Below, piece by piece: positions 55,991-64,000 of a stretch of DNA of 64,000 nucleotides; position 1 is the stretch's first letter, and each line of letters begins with the position of its first letter. Below the pieces are notes generated by a model. It made no database searches. It was not told where the DNA came from and saw nothing but the letters and a program-made list of their open reading frames with translations. The position numbers were made by a program, and so were the translations under genes. Source of the DNA: Variovorax sp. S12S4 (GTDB lineage Bacteria > Pseudomonadota > Gammaproteobacteria > Burkholderiales > Burkholderiaceae_C); the NCBI RefSeq assembly GCF_023195515.1, contig NZ_JALPKR020000002.1, positions 2,767,001 to 2,831,000 on the forward strand, given 5' to 3'.

Positions 55991-56448
55991 CCACCGACAC
56001 ACCGTTGCCACTGCGCGGCGCCTGCGAATGCGGCGCTTGCTCGTTCGAGGTGCATGCGTCGCCGAAAGCCAGATTCCGGTGCCATTGTCTGATCTGCCAG
56101 GCGTTCAATGGCAAACCGTTCGCGGACGTGGTCGCCGTTCGCGCCAACGACGTCGTGCTGAAGGGCGCCGGCAATATTTCATTCAAGAAATACCGTCCGC
56201 CGCCGAACTTCAATCGCGGGGTCTGCAGGACCTGCGGCAAGCCTGCGGTGGAGGTTGCGGGTGCCGGACCGTTGAAGGTAATGTTCATCCCGGCCAGCAA
56301 TTTCGAGCCCGAGGCACGGCTGCCGCCGGTTCGGATGGACATCTTCTATCACCGCCGAATGCTGGACATGCCCGATAGCGCGCCCAAGTACTGCGGCTAC
56401 TTCCGGAGCCAGTTGGCGGTCGGGAGAATGATCATGAGTGGCTTGTGA
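55987..56448 (+). CDS. GFA-family zinc protein (DUF636)
   Basis: 153 residues. Zinc ligands follow the GFA pattern: CECGAC at residues 13-18, CHCLICQ at 32-38 and CRTCG at 80-84. The founding member was proposed to catalyse glutathione-formaldehyde adduct formation; most relatives have unknown function. It overlaps the FAD oxidase stop as ATGA, so it is co-translated. Formaldehyde or aldehyde handling is a possible link. Confidence 0.85.
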   Translation: MTTDTPLPLRGACECGACSFEVHASPKARFRCHCLICQAFNGKPFADVVAVRANDVVLKGAGNISFKKYRPPPNFNRGVCRTCGKPAVEVAGAGPLKVMFIPASNFEPEARLPPVRMDIFYHRRMLDMPDSAPKYCGYFRSQLAVGRMIMSGL

Positions 56449-56603
56449 ACCTGCGCCGCTCGTGGAATGTCGACATGTTCTCTCCGGGTTTCTTGGATCC
56501 GCGAATGCCGCAAGGCTGAGCTGATAGTGGGCATGAGGCTTCTTCAGCCATGGCGTTCCGCCTCCGCCGACAGATGTGCGGTTCTGCCGGCCAAGCTTTG
56601 ATC

Positions 56604-57062
56604 TCAGGCCGACGGCATCCCGGCAGCTTGGTGGATGGCCGCACGGATCCGCGGGTAGGTGCCGCAGCGGCAGATGTTGCCGGCCATGGCCGTGTCGATA
56701 TCCGCATCGGTCGGCTTGGGGGTTTGCCTCAGCAAGGCGGCGGCCGCCATCAGCTGGCCGCTCTGGCAGTAGCCGCACTGCACCACGTCGACATCGACCC
56801 ACGCCGCCTTCAGCACGGCCACCTGGGGTCCGGAGAGCCCCTCGATGGTGGTCACCTCGCGGCTTCCCACCGCCGAGATCGGCGTGACGCAGGAGCGCGT
56901 CGGCTGGCCGTCGACGTGCACCGTGCAGGCGCCGCACAGCGCCATTCCGCATCCGAATTTGGTGCCGGTCATCTGCAGCTCTCCACGCAACACCCACAGC
57001 AGGGGCGTGTCAGGCTCGGCCTGCACTTCAACAGACTTGCGATTGATCGTCAATGTGGTCAT
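56604..57062 (-). CDS. iorA: (2Fe-2S) small subunit of a molybdenum hydroxylase (IorA type)
   Basis: 152 residues with two [2Fe-2S] sites: the plant-type [16 protein letters not shown] near residues 37-52 and the second in CGYCQSG with NICRCGTY. This is the small electron-transfer subunit of xanthine-dehydrogenase-family enzymes, closest in style to isoquinoline 1-oxidoreductase alpha. It lies 14 bases after the molybdopterin subunit gene and receives electrons from it at the inner membrane or periplasm. Confidence 0.9.
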   Translation of the reverse strand: MTTLTINRKSVEVQAEPDTPLLWVLRGELQMTGTKFGCGMALCGACTVHVDGQPTRSCVTPISAVGSREVTTIEGLSGPQVAVLKAAWVDVDVVQCGYCQSGQLMAAAALLRQTPKPTDADIDTAMAGNICRCGTYPRIRAAIHQAAGMPSA

Positions 57063-57076
57063 TGGGCTTCTCCGGA

Positions 57077-59356
57077 TCAGGTGAGCTTCAGCGGCAGGCT
57101 GCGCAGCCGCTGGCCAGTGAGGGTGAATAGGGCATTCGCCACTGCGGGGGCGATCGGCGGCGTGCCGGGTTCGCCGACGCCTTCAGGGCTCGCGTCGCTG
57201 GCGATGATGTCCGTCTCGATCACCGGGCATTCATCGAGCCGCAACACCGGGTGGTTGTGGAAGTTGGTCTGCTGGACCTGGCCCTTCTCGATACGCACTT
57301 CGTCGTTCAGCGCAGCCGACAAACCGTAGACGATGGCGCTTTCCATCTGCTGGCGGATGAGGTTCGGGTTGATGGCGAGGCCGCAATCGATCACGCAGGT
57401 GACGCGGTGCACGCGAATGCGCTTGTCGGCGGACACCGACACTTCGGCCACTTGCGCCACGATGGACCCGAAGGACTGGTGCAGCGCCACGCCGCGCGCG
57501 CGCTGGGTGCCGTCGGCCGCTGCAGGCAAGGGCTTGTTCCAGCCCGACAACTCCGCGGCGCGCCGCAGCACCTTCAGCTGCCGAGGGTGTTTCGCCAGGA
57601 GTGCGGCGCGGAAGGCCACCGGATCACGGCCGGCGGCGCCGGCCACCTCATCGAGAAAGCTTTCCTTGAAGAAGGCATTGTGCGAATGCCCTACCGAACG
57701 CCAAAAACCGACGGGCACGGGCAGTTCAAATACCTCGTGACCGATGCGCGCCGACGGCCATTCGTAAGGCTGGTCGAAGGCGCCTTCCGAGGTCGTCCTG
57801 TCGGGTCCGGCGCCCGGGAGTCCGAGCATGCGCTTCATGACCTGCGGCACGATGGCTTGGCCGGCCGAAGCGTTCACCCAGCCCACCAACTGGCCCGAGG
57901 CGTCGAGCCCCGCCTGGAAGCGCGATACGCACGCCGGGCGGTAGAAGTCGTGGGTCATGTCCTGCTCTCGCGACCACATCGTCTGCACCGGTACGCCGCC
58001 GGCCTCGCGGGCGATGGCGGCAGCTTGGGCGATCACATCGACCTCGCAGCGCCGGCCGAAGCCGCCGCCGAGCAACTGCATCTGCAGGTCGACCTGTTCG
58101 GGCTCAAGGCCCAGCACCTTGGCCGCGGCGCTGCGTGCCATGTCGGGCACCTGCGTAGCTGCCCACACGGTGGCCGCACCATCCTTGACCTGCACGGTGC
58201 AGTTCATCGGTTCCATGGTTGCATGAGCCAGGTACGGCGCGCGGTACTCGGCCTGAATGGTTTTCGCGGCGCGCTGAAGTGCGGTATCGACGTCACCATG
58301 CTTGTAGAAGCTGAAGCCATCGTGTGTATTCAGCGATTGCGACAGCCGCCGATAGATCTCCTCGGTGGAAACGTGGGCAGTCATGCCATGGTCCCATTCG
58401 ACGCGCACCGCCTTGACCGCGCGCATCGCGTGGTACGGCGTGTCGGCGATCACCGCGACGCCCCCGGTGCCGCCGTTGAAACCGGGCACTGCGAATACCT
58501 TCCTCACGCCAGGCAGCTTCTGTGCATCCGCCGCATCGAAGCTGGCGACGCGGCCACCGAGCGTCGGGCACATCTCGACACTGGCGTACTGCATGCCTGG
58601 CTGCAGCACGTCAATGCCGAAGCGCGCGCTGCCGTCCATCTTCGATGCGGCTTCGAGGCGCCGCCGCGGCTGGCCGATCAGCTTGAACGCCTTGGGCGAC
58701 TTCAGCACCACGGAATCAGGCAACGGCTGACCTGCCGCCGCCCCGGCCAGTTCGCCGAACGAAGCGCTCTTGCCCGACGCGTGCAGCACGCGGCCCGCCT
58801 CGGCGCGGCATTCGGCGGCCGGCACCTTCCACTGCTGCGCCGCCGCCGACACCAGCATCGCACGCGCCGAAGCACCGGCTTGGCGCATTGGCAACCACAG
58901 ATCCCTCATGCTGGAGGATGAGCCGGTGAGCATCAGGCCGAACTCACGCATCGCCTTGCCAGTGATTCGCCCGGCGATGGCCTTCAGTGTCCCGTCGTCG
59001 TCGGGGTGAAAGGGCAGGCCCTCGATGATCCCGGCGATGTTCTGGTAGATCTTGTCGATAGGCGCACGCTCGACACGGACCTGCGCCCAGTCAGCGTCCA
59101 GCTCTTCGGCCAGTACCATCGCCAGGCCGGTGTGAATGCCCTGGCCCATCTCGGCCTTGCACATCACGATGCCCACCGTGTTGTCCACTCCGATCTTGAC
59201 CCAGCCATTCAGCGCCGACTGGCCCGGACCGACGGGCAGCGGGTGGGTCGTGACCAGGCGTGGCTTGGGCGGTGACGCCGTCCAGCCGACCATCAGAGCG
59301 CCGAGCGCACCCGCAACGCCGGCACTGCTGAGCAATACTGTTCTTCGAGTAACCAT
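57077..59356 (-). CDS. iorB: Molybdopterin-binding large subunit, isoquinoline-1-oxidoreductase type
   Basis: 759 residues, full length. A twin-arginine signal ([20 protein letters not shown]) predicts Tat export. Two aldehyde-oxidase/xanthine-dehydrogenase domains follow, with [33 protein letters not shown] near the active site and a C-terminal [18 protein letters not shown] containing the catalytic Glu loop. With IorA it hydroxylates N-heterocycles or oxidises aldehydes, passing electrons to a membrane acceptor. No third FAD subunit is present, as expected for IorAB. A palindromic promoter precedes it. Confidence 0.9.
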   Translation of the reverse strand: MVTRRTVLLSSAGVAGALGALMVGWTASPPKPRLVTTHPLPVGPGQSALNGWVKIGVDNTVGIVMCKAEMGQGIHTGLAMVLAEELDADWAQVRVERAPIDKIYQNIAGIIEGLPFHPDDDGTLKAIAGRITGKAMREFGLMLTGSSSSMRDLWLPMRQAGASARAMLVSAAAQQWKVPAAECRAEAGRVLHASGKSASFGELAGAAAGQPLPDSVVLKSPKAFKLIGQPRRRLEAASKMDGSARFGIDVLQPGMQYASVEMCPTLGGRVASFDAADAQKLPGVRKVFAVPGFNGGTGGVAVIADTPYHAMRAVKAVRVEWDHGMTAHVSTEEIYRRLSQSLNTHDGFSFYKHGDVDTALQRAAKTIQAEYRAPYLAHATMEPMNCTVQVKDGAATVWAATQVPDMARSAAAKVLGLEPEQVDLQMQLLGGGFGRRCEVDVIAQAAAIAREAGGVPVQTMWSREQDMTHDFYRPACVSRFQAGLDASGQLVGWVNASAGQAIVPQVMKRMLGLPGAGPDRTTSEGAFDQPYEWPSARIGHEVFELPVPVGFWRSVGHSHNAFFKESFLDEVAGAAGRDPVAFRAALLAKHPRQLKVLRRAAELSGWNKPLPAAADGTQRARGVALHQSFGSIVAQVAEVSVSADKRIRVHRVTCVIDCGLAINPNLIRQQMESAIVYGLSAALNDEVRIEKGQVQQTNFHNHPVLRLDECPVIETDIIASDASPEGVGEPGTPPIAPAVANALFTLTGQRLRSLPLKLT

Positions 59357-59680
59357 GGCCGTACTCCTGTGGTGCCTGCGATCGTGGAAATAAGAGCCCG
59401 TCGGTCCCTAATATAGCAGACCGATAGTCTCTTGTGTGTTTTTTATTCCTCGAATGAATCGCTTCGCTCATCAAAGCGTGCGCGCTTTACCGGCGCAGCA
59501 GGAGGAGCCTCGCCAAGACGCAGCATTGCTGAGGTCAGGGTTCCAACGCACTGGCAGCCCTGGTCCGAGATCCGGTTCTTGCAGCTTGAGGAACGCCGTT
59601 GACCCCGGCGTTGCCCCAACACTCGGGGAAAATGAGCGAGGAAAACAGAAACCGACGCCTTCGATCACATGAAGCTTTGA
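59357..59680. other. Intergenic region with a palindromic promoter; no gene seen
   Basis: TCGGTC at 59401-59406 and GACCGA at 59419-59424 form an inverted repeat around TAATATA, read on the minus strand as a TATATT -10 box for the iorB-type gene. This looks like a repressor-controlled promoter. The remaining 250 bases toward 59680 hold no reading frame I would support and no repeat. Confidence 0.45.
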
Positions 59681-60337
59681 TCATTTGGTGCCATGACTGG
59701 ACGGGCTGCTGGCGCCGGCCAGCCGGTTGATCTGGAAGACCGTTTCGGGGGTCACTTGGACATAGTCATTCAAGCCGCCGGAACGCATGATCGGATACGC
59801 ATTGGCGGTCTGGTAGACGCCATTCTTGAGGAGCAGCTTATCGATGTAGACGGCCACTACCTCGCCCAGGACCAGCCAGCCCTCCACTTTTTCACCTGCC
59901 GTATTTCGAAACTGAACGATGTCGATGACCTTGCACTCCATGGCAGCTCGGCTTTCCGCCACGCGCGGGACATTGACCATCCGACCCGGCACCGCCGTGA
60001 GGCCGGCCAGCGGAAACTCGTCCACGCCATGCGGATGCGGGGCCGAGGTCTCGTTCATCTTTTCGCCCAGTTCACGAGTGACCAAGTTCCAAACGAACTC
60101 GCGCGTTTCGGACGCGTTCTGCACGCTGTCTTTCCAGGCGATCGAGGAGAACCCGATGATCGGCGGGTCGTAGTTGAAGGCGTTGAAAAAACTGTAAGGC
60201 GCGAGATTGACTCGTCCCTGAGCATCTCGCGACGAGATCCAACCTATCGGGCGCGGGGCGATAAGGGCATTGAGCGGGTTGTGGCTCAGACCGTGGCCCT
60301 TGGCCGGCTCGTAGTAGTAATAGTCGATGGCGGTCAT
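59681..60337 (-). CDS. Flavin reductase family protein (FMN-binding split barrel)
   Basis: 218 residues from the second ATG (MTAIDYYYYEPAKGHG). The flavin-reductase core LIAPRPIGWISSRDAQGRVN, followed by APYSFFNAFNYDPPIIGF and EFVWNLVTRELGEKMNETSA, is typical. Such proteins supply reduced FMN to two-component monooxygenases or bind FMN themselves. It lies 30 bases before the Bug-receptor gene's end on the same strand, so these two with the acyl-CoA ligase further upstream may form an operon. Confidence 0.85.
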   Translation of the reverse strand: MTAIDYYYYEPAKGHGLSHNPLNALIAPRPIGWISSRDAQGRVNLAPYSFFNAFNYDPPIIGFSSIAWKDSVQNASETREFVWNLVTRELGEKMNETSAPHPHGVDEFPLAGLTAVPGRMVNVPRVAESRAAMECKVIDIVQFRNTAGEKVEGWLVLGEVVAVYIDKLLLKNGVYQTANAYPIMRSGGLNDYVQVTPETVFQINRLAGASSPSSHGTK

Positions 60338-60367
60338 GGTGTTCGCTTCCAATGGTCTGGGCGTCGC

Positions 60368-61347
60368 TTACTCGGGCTGGAGCTTGACCTGCCGCGCGAT
60401 GTCCGTCAGGCGCTTGGTTTCAGTCTTGAAATAGCGATCGGCCTGCGACGTGGTCATCGGTTCGAGAAGGCGAGCAGCTTGCTCCTCGGTGAATCTGGCG
60501 AACTCCGGCGATGCGACGACCGCATTGATCGCCTGAGCCAGTTTTTCCACCTCTGCGCTGCCAACCCCACGATCGACAAAGACGCCGGTCCAGATCTGGT
60601 GCTCGAAACCCTTGAGCACCTTGCCCTCGTTGAGGGTCGGCACATCTGGCAAGCCAGCAACGCGCCGGGCGGCTGCCACGCCGATGGCGTTTACCTTGCC
60701 GCTTCTGATCAGGCCCACCGTGGGTCCGCCGATGGGCATGAAGCTCAGGTTCACTTGCCCGCCAATCAGGTCGGGAACGATCGGGGAACGCCCTTGTACG
60801 GAACCTCGAGGAAACGTACCTTCGTGCGATTCTGGAAGTCGGCGCCTACGATATGAGCCGTCGAGCCACGGCCCCAATGGGCGATTGAGAGTTCCTTGTT
60901 GCCCGGTTGCCGCACATGGGCCAGCAGTTCGTCTACATCTTTGAAGGGCAAGCTTGGAGAGCTGACGAGCACAAAGTCCGCGGCCGTCACTGGCGCCACC
61001 AGCCGCAGTTGGTCCGGTTCGTACTTCGCGGTACCGACGGCCAACGGTGCCAGGATCAGATCCGACGCCGTATGGCCCAGGAGCGTGTACCCGTCCGCGG
61101 GCGAACTCAGCACCCTCATCACGCCTATGGAACCGCCAGCGCCTGGCAGGTTGTCGATGACGACAGGTTGACCGAGTCGCGTCTGCAGGGCCGGCTGCAT
61201 CTGCCGGAAGCCTGCATCCGCGGACCCGCCAGCCGGAAACGGTACGCGGATGGTGACAGCCCTGCTGGGATAGGTCTGAGCCGATGCGCCGAGTGCGGGC
61301 ACGAATAGCGCGAGCGCGCACGCCAACTGATGAAGCACTTTATTCAC
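60368..61347 (-). CDS. Bug/TctC-family tripartite tricarboxylate receptor, one frameshift
   Basis: The signal peptide ends near ALGASAQ; the mature start TYPSRAVTIRVPFPAGGSAD, with GQPVVIDNLPGAGG, is the TctC hallmark. The frame breaks at VPYKGVP; one base restored in the four-base run at 60783-60786 gives PIVPDLIGGQVNLSFMPIGG and the rest, about 326 residues. Bug receptors bind small carboxylates in the periplasm, usually as orphans without TctAB, as here. It probably captures the pathway substrate or reports it. Confidence 0.85.
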
Positions 61348-61429
61348 GGTTGTCTCCTGTTTAAGAATGTCGGTGCCTCAGCACCGATGGATTGCTTTGC
61401 TAGGGCGCAACGGACTGGACGAGAGACAG

Positions 61430-63053
61430 TCAGGCAGTCGGCAGGACATAGTCCTTGAGCATGTCGCGCAGCTTCGTCTTGAGCATCTTCCCCGTCGCGC
61501 CGATGGGAATCGATTCGACGAAAACCACGTCGTCCGGAACCTGCCATTTCGCAGCGGTGCCCTTGTAGAACTCCAGCAGCTCTTCGCGTGAGACGTCCGA
61601 GCCCGGTCGTCTCGTCACGATGATGATCGGCCGCTCGTCCCACTTCGGGTGCGGCATGCCGATGCAGGCAGCCATCTGCACGCCCGGGTGGGACATTGCG
61701 ATGTTTTCCACCTCGATCGAACTGATCCATTCGCCGCCCGACTTGATGACGTCCTTGCTGCGATCGGTGATCTGCATGAAGCCATCCGGATCGATCGTTG
61801 CGACGTCGCCAGTCCGGAACCAGTCGCCGTCCAGGGGATTGCCTCCTTCGCCCTTGAAATACTCGCGCAAGACCCAGTAACCCTTGACTTGAAGGTCACC
61901 GAACGTCTTACCGTCCCAGGGCGCTTCTTCGCCGTCCGCACCGATGATGCGCATATCGATACCGAATCCCACCCGGCCTTGCTTCAGGCGCAGGGCGCGC
62001 TGCTCTTCGTGGCCGAGCTTCGTGTGCTTGATCTTGGGTGCATAGGCCGTTCCCATTGGACTGGTTTCGGTCATGCCCCAAACTTGCATGACTTCCGCAC
62101 CCCGTTCTTCGAATCCTTTGATCATGGCTGAATTGACGGCGGCTCCCCGATCACCAGCTTGCGCAAAGTCGAGAAGCGCAGATCCTGCGATTGCACGTGC
62201 GCAAGCAGCATCTGCCAGACAGTTGGTACGCCTGCTGCGCAGGTGACGCCTTCGCCTTCGATGAGTTCGTAGATCGACTTGCCGTCCATTGCCGGGCCGG
62301 GCAATACCAGCTTGCAACCAGTGAGCATTGCGGCATACGGGATCCCCATGCATTTACATGAAACATGGGAACCACGGGCAGTACGGCGCCGCATGCTGAA
62401 AGATCCAACCCATCGGGCACCGGAACTGCGAATGCATGCAAAAGCGTGGAGCGATGGCTATAGAGCACACCCTTGGGATTGCCGGTCGTCCCGCTCGTGT
62501 AGCACATGCTCGACGCCGTGTTCTCGTCGAACGTCGGCCACTGGTAGTCGCCCGAATGCTCTCCGATCCATGTCTCATAGCAAACGAGACCAGGGATGCC
62601 GGAATCCGCTGGCAGCCGATCCTCGTCGCACAGCGCCACGTATTTCCTGATGGTCTTGCAGTTGGCGTGGATCGCTTTGACAAGTGGCAGGAATGTCAGG
62701 TCGAAGCAGAGGATCTGGTCTTCCGCATGATTGGCGATCCATGCGATTTGATCCGGCGGCAGGCGCGGGTTGATCGTGTGCAGTACACGACCCGATCCCG
62801 ATACGCCGGCGTACAGCTCAAGATGGCGGTAGCCGTTCCATGCCAGAGTCGCGACGCGACCGGAAAATTCGAGGTCCGTTGCGTCGAGCGCCTGCGCCAG
62901 TTGTCTGGAACGCCGTGCGACGTCGCGCCAGGTGTACCTATGAATATCGCCTTCCACGCGGCGCGATACGATCTCGCTGTCGGCGTGGTGTCTCTCGGCG
63001 GACAAGATAAGTGACGAAATCAGCAGCGGATGCGTTTGCATCAGTCCCAGCAT
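61430..63053 (-). CDS. Long-chain-type acyl-CoA ligase, two frameshifts
   Basis: The ATG at 63053 is preceded by AGGAG. ANL motifs appear in three successive frames: P-loop [18 protein letters not shown], then [18 protein letters not shown], then [34 protein letters not shown] and the catalytic Lys in [13 protein letters not shown]. Restoring one base in each of the four-C runs at 62344-62347 and 62144-62147 gives one protein of about 541 residues, the normal size. It activates medium or long acyl groups. A 21-bp palindrome lies upstream. Confidence 0.85.
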
Positions 63054-63181
63054 GGTTGTCTCCTGAATTGTTTTGTCTTGCCGGCCGTTCATGAGGGCCG
63101 TTCTTCTTTAACGAGATAAAGGTCATTCGAAGAACGTTTCTCATCGCCAGGCCAGCGATGGCGTTGTCTTTGCCGTTTCAT

Positions 63182-63202
63182 CGAAACAGGTGACCTGTTT
63201 CG
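63182..63202. promoter_or_regulatory. Perfect 21-bp palindrome between two acyl-CoA ligase genes
   Basis: CGAAACAGGT at 63182-63191 is the exact inverse complement of the ten bases at 63193-63202, with a single G between. The lack of a loop and T run argues against a terminator, and the site lies about 130 bases upstream of the ligase gene at 63053. It is a probable repressor site. Confidence 0.55.
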
Positions 63203-63241
63203 CGCGGGGAGGAGGTGACGACTTCTTTGTTTATGGGGCTT

Positions 63242-64000
63242 TCAGCGCAAGTACCGATCGCGCAGCAATCTCTTGTAGAGCTTGCCGGTGGCATGGCGAG
63301 GAAATTCGGATTCGAAATCTATGCTCCGGGGCACCTTGATGGGCCCGAGCAGCGCGAGGCAGCGGGCCCTGAGCGCCTCGGCAACCGACGGCTCCGCAAA
63401 GTCCGGGTGCGCTGGCTGGATGACGGCCTTGACTTCCTCGCCGTATTCCTCGTTCGGCACCCCGAAGACCGCGGCATCCGCCACGCGCAGGTCCTGCAGC
63501 AGCACGTCCTCGATCTCTTGCGGGTAGATGTTGACGCCGCCGGAGATGATGACGAAGTCCTTGCGGTCGGTCAGGTAGAGGTAGCCTTCGCGGTCGAGAT
63601 GGCCGATGTCGCCGAAGGACCGCCAGCCCTGCGGGCTCGTCGCCACGCGGGTCTTGGCGGGATCGTTCCAGTACTCGAACTGCGCGTCGCTCTCGAAGTA
63701 GACGTTCCCGGTTTCGCCCGGCGGCAATTCCCGGCCCGCGTCGTCCAGGATGTGCAGGATGCCGTCGGTCGCGCGGCCGACCGAGCCCTTGTGCTCGAGC
63801 CATTCGCGCGACGTGATGGCCGTGGAGCCGATGCCCTCGGTGCCGGAGTAGTACTCCTGAAGGATCGGCCCCCACCAGTCGATCATCGCCTGCTTGACGT
63901 GCACGGGGCAGGGCGCCGCGCCGTGGACCGCCTGCACCATGGAGGCCATGCTGTAGCGGCCGCGTACGCCCGCATCCAGCCGCAGCAGGCGGTGGAACAT
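63242..64000 (-). CDS. Acyl-CoA ligase, C-terminal part (start outside window)
   Basis: At least 252 residues of an ANL-superfamily enzyme open at the right window edge. Visible motifs are YYSGTEGIGSTA, TGNVYFESDAQFEYWND, GWRSFGDIGHLD and the hinge LTDRKDFVIISGGVNIYPQE, with the catalytic Lys near the end (RHATGKLYKRLLRD). The P-loop lies outside. It is the third CoA ligase of the cluster, so the cluster probably handles several acids or a ladder of chain-shortened acids. Confidence 0.9.
   Translation of the reverse strand: MFHRLLRLDAGVRGRYSMASMVQAVHGAAPCPVHVKQAMIDWWGPILQEYYSGTEGIGSTAITSREWLEHKGSVGRATDGILHILDDAGRELPPGETGNVYFESDAQFEYWNDPAKTRVATSPQGWRSFGDIGHLDREGYLYLTDRKDFVIISGGVNIYPQEIEDVLLQDLRVADAAVFGVPNEEYGEEVKAVIQPAHPDFAEPSVAEALRARCLALLGPIKVPRSIDFESEFPRHATGKLYKRLLRDRYLR

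Noticed and set aside
1-64000. CRISPR arrays, tRNA, rRNA or replication origin
   Set aside because: No regularly spaced repeats, cloverleaf-like tRNA ends, rRNA cores or DnaA-box clusters were recognised on either strand.

Overview
This is a high-GC betaproteobacterial chromosome segment. Comamonadaceae is most likely and Variovorax is my best guess, based on the Bug/TctC receptor, the isoquinoline-oxidoreductase-type hydroxylase, several acyl-CoA ligases and dense ATGA-overlapping operons. No rRNA, tRNA or CRISPR array was seen.

Layout. (1) 1-23,000 looks like core chromosome. It holds an MFS exporter, an alpha/beta hydrolase, an AraC regulator, a complete heavy-metal RND efflux operon (czcI-like, czcC, two genes carrying the same GAHGPNGEHLD motif, czcB, czcA and a small periplasmic protein), an MFS gene coupled to a truncated superoxide dismutase-rhodanese fusion, a MocR/aminotransferase divergon, an oxalate/formate-type MFS flanked by a histidine kinase and a LuxR-type response regulator, a tannase-like lipoprotein and a Crp/Fnr regulator. 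(2) About 23,070-39,700 is a mobile defence island. Its left end carries a recombination module of three overlapping tyrosine recombinases plus a TnpC-like coiled-coil protein (Tn554-like logic). Its cargo is a CBASS-type anti-phage locus: a divergent XRE repressor/ImmA-IrrE protease pair (CapH/CapP-like), a YjzC-like micro-protein, a CD-NTase, an E2-like protein, an S-4TM membrane effector, a second CD-NTase with an AGS-C-type sensor domain, and a GNAT enzyme. A PD-(D/E)XK nuclease gene, a possible fertility-inhibition-like gene and several small unknown genes follow. (3) 39,700-41,500 holds a histidine kinase and a stand-alone receiver. (4) 41,500-46,400 holds two IS66 copies in direct orientation. 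The second is complete, with a perfect 8-bp target duplication, and sits inside an already disrupted gene. (5) 46,900-64,000 is an orphan catabolic cluster: acyl-CoA ligases, enoyl-CoA hydratase, hotdog thioesterase, HCCA-isomerase family protein, SDR, two nitronate-monooxygenase-family proteins, a sugar-lactone-type FAD oxidase, a molybdenum hydroxylase pair, a flavin reductase and a TctC receptor. Two divergent promoters in it share a near-identical 25-bp block, implying one regulator that is not in the window.

Data quality matters here. At least sixteen apparent frameshifts occur, and each is repaired by restoring one base, nearly always in a short run of G, C or T. They occur equally in core and accessory genes. 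I therefore treat these genes as probably intact and the breaks as probable assembly errors, and give each as a single spanning feature.
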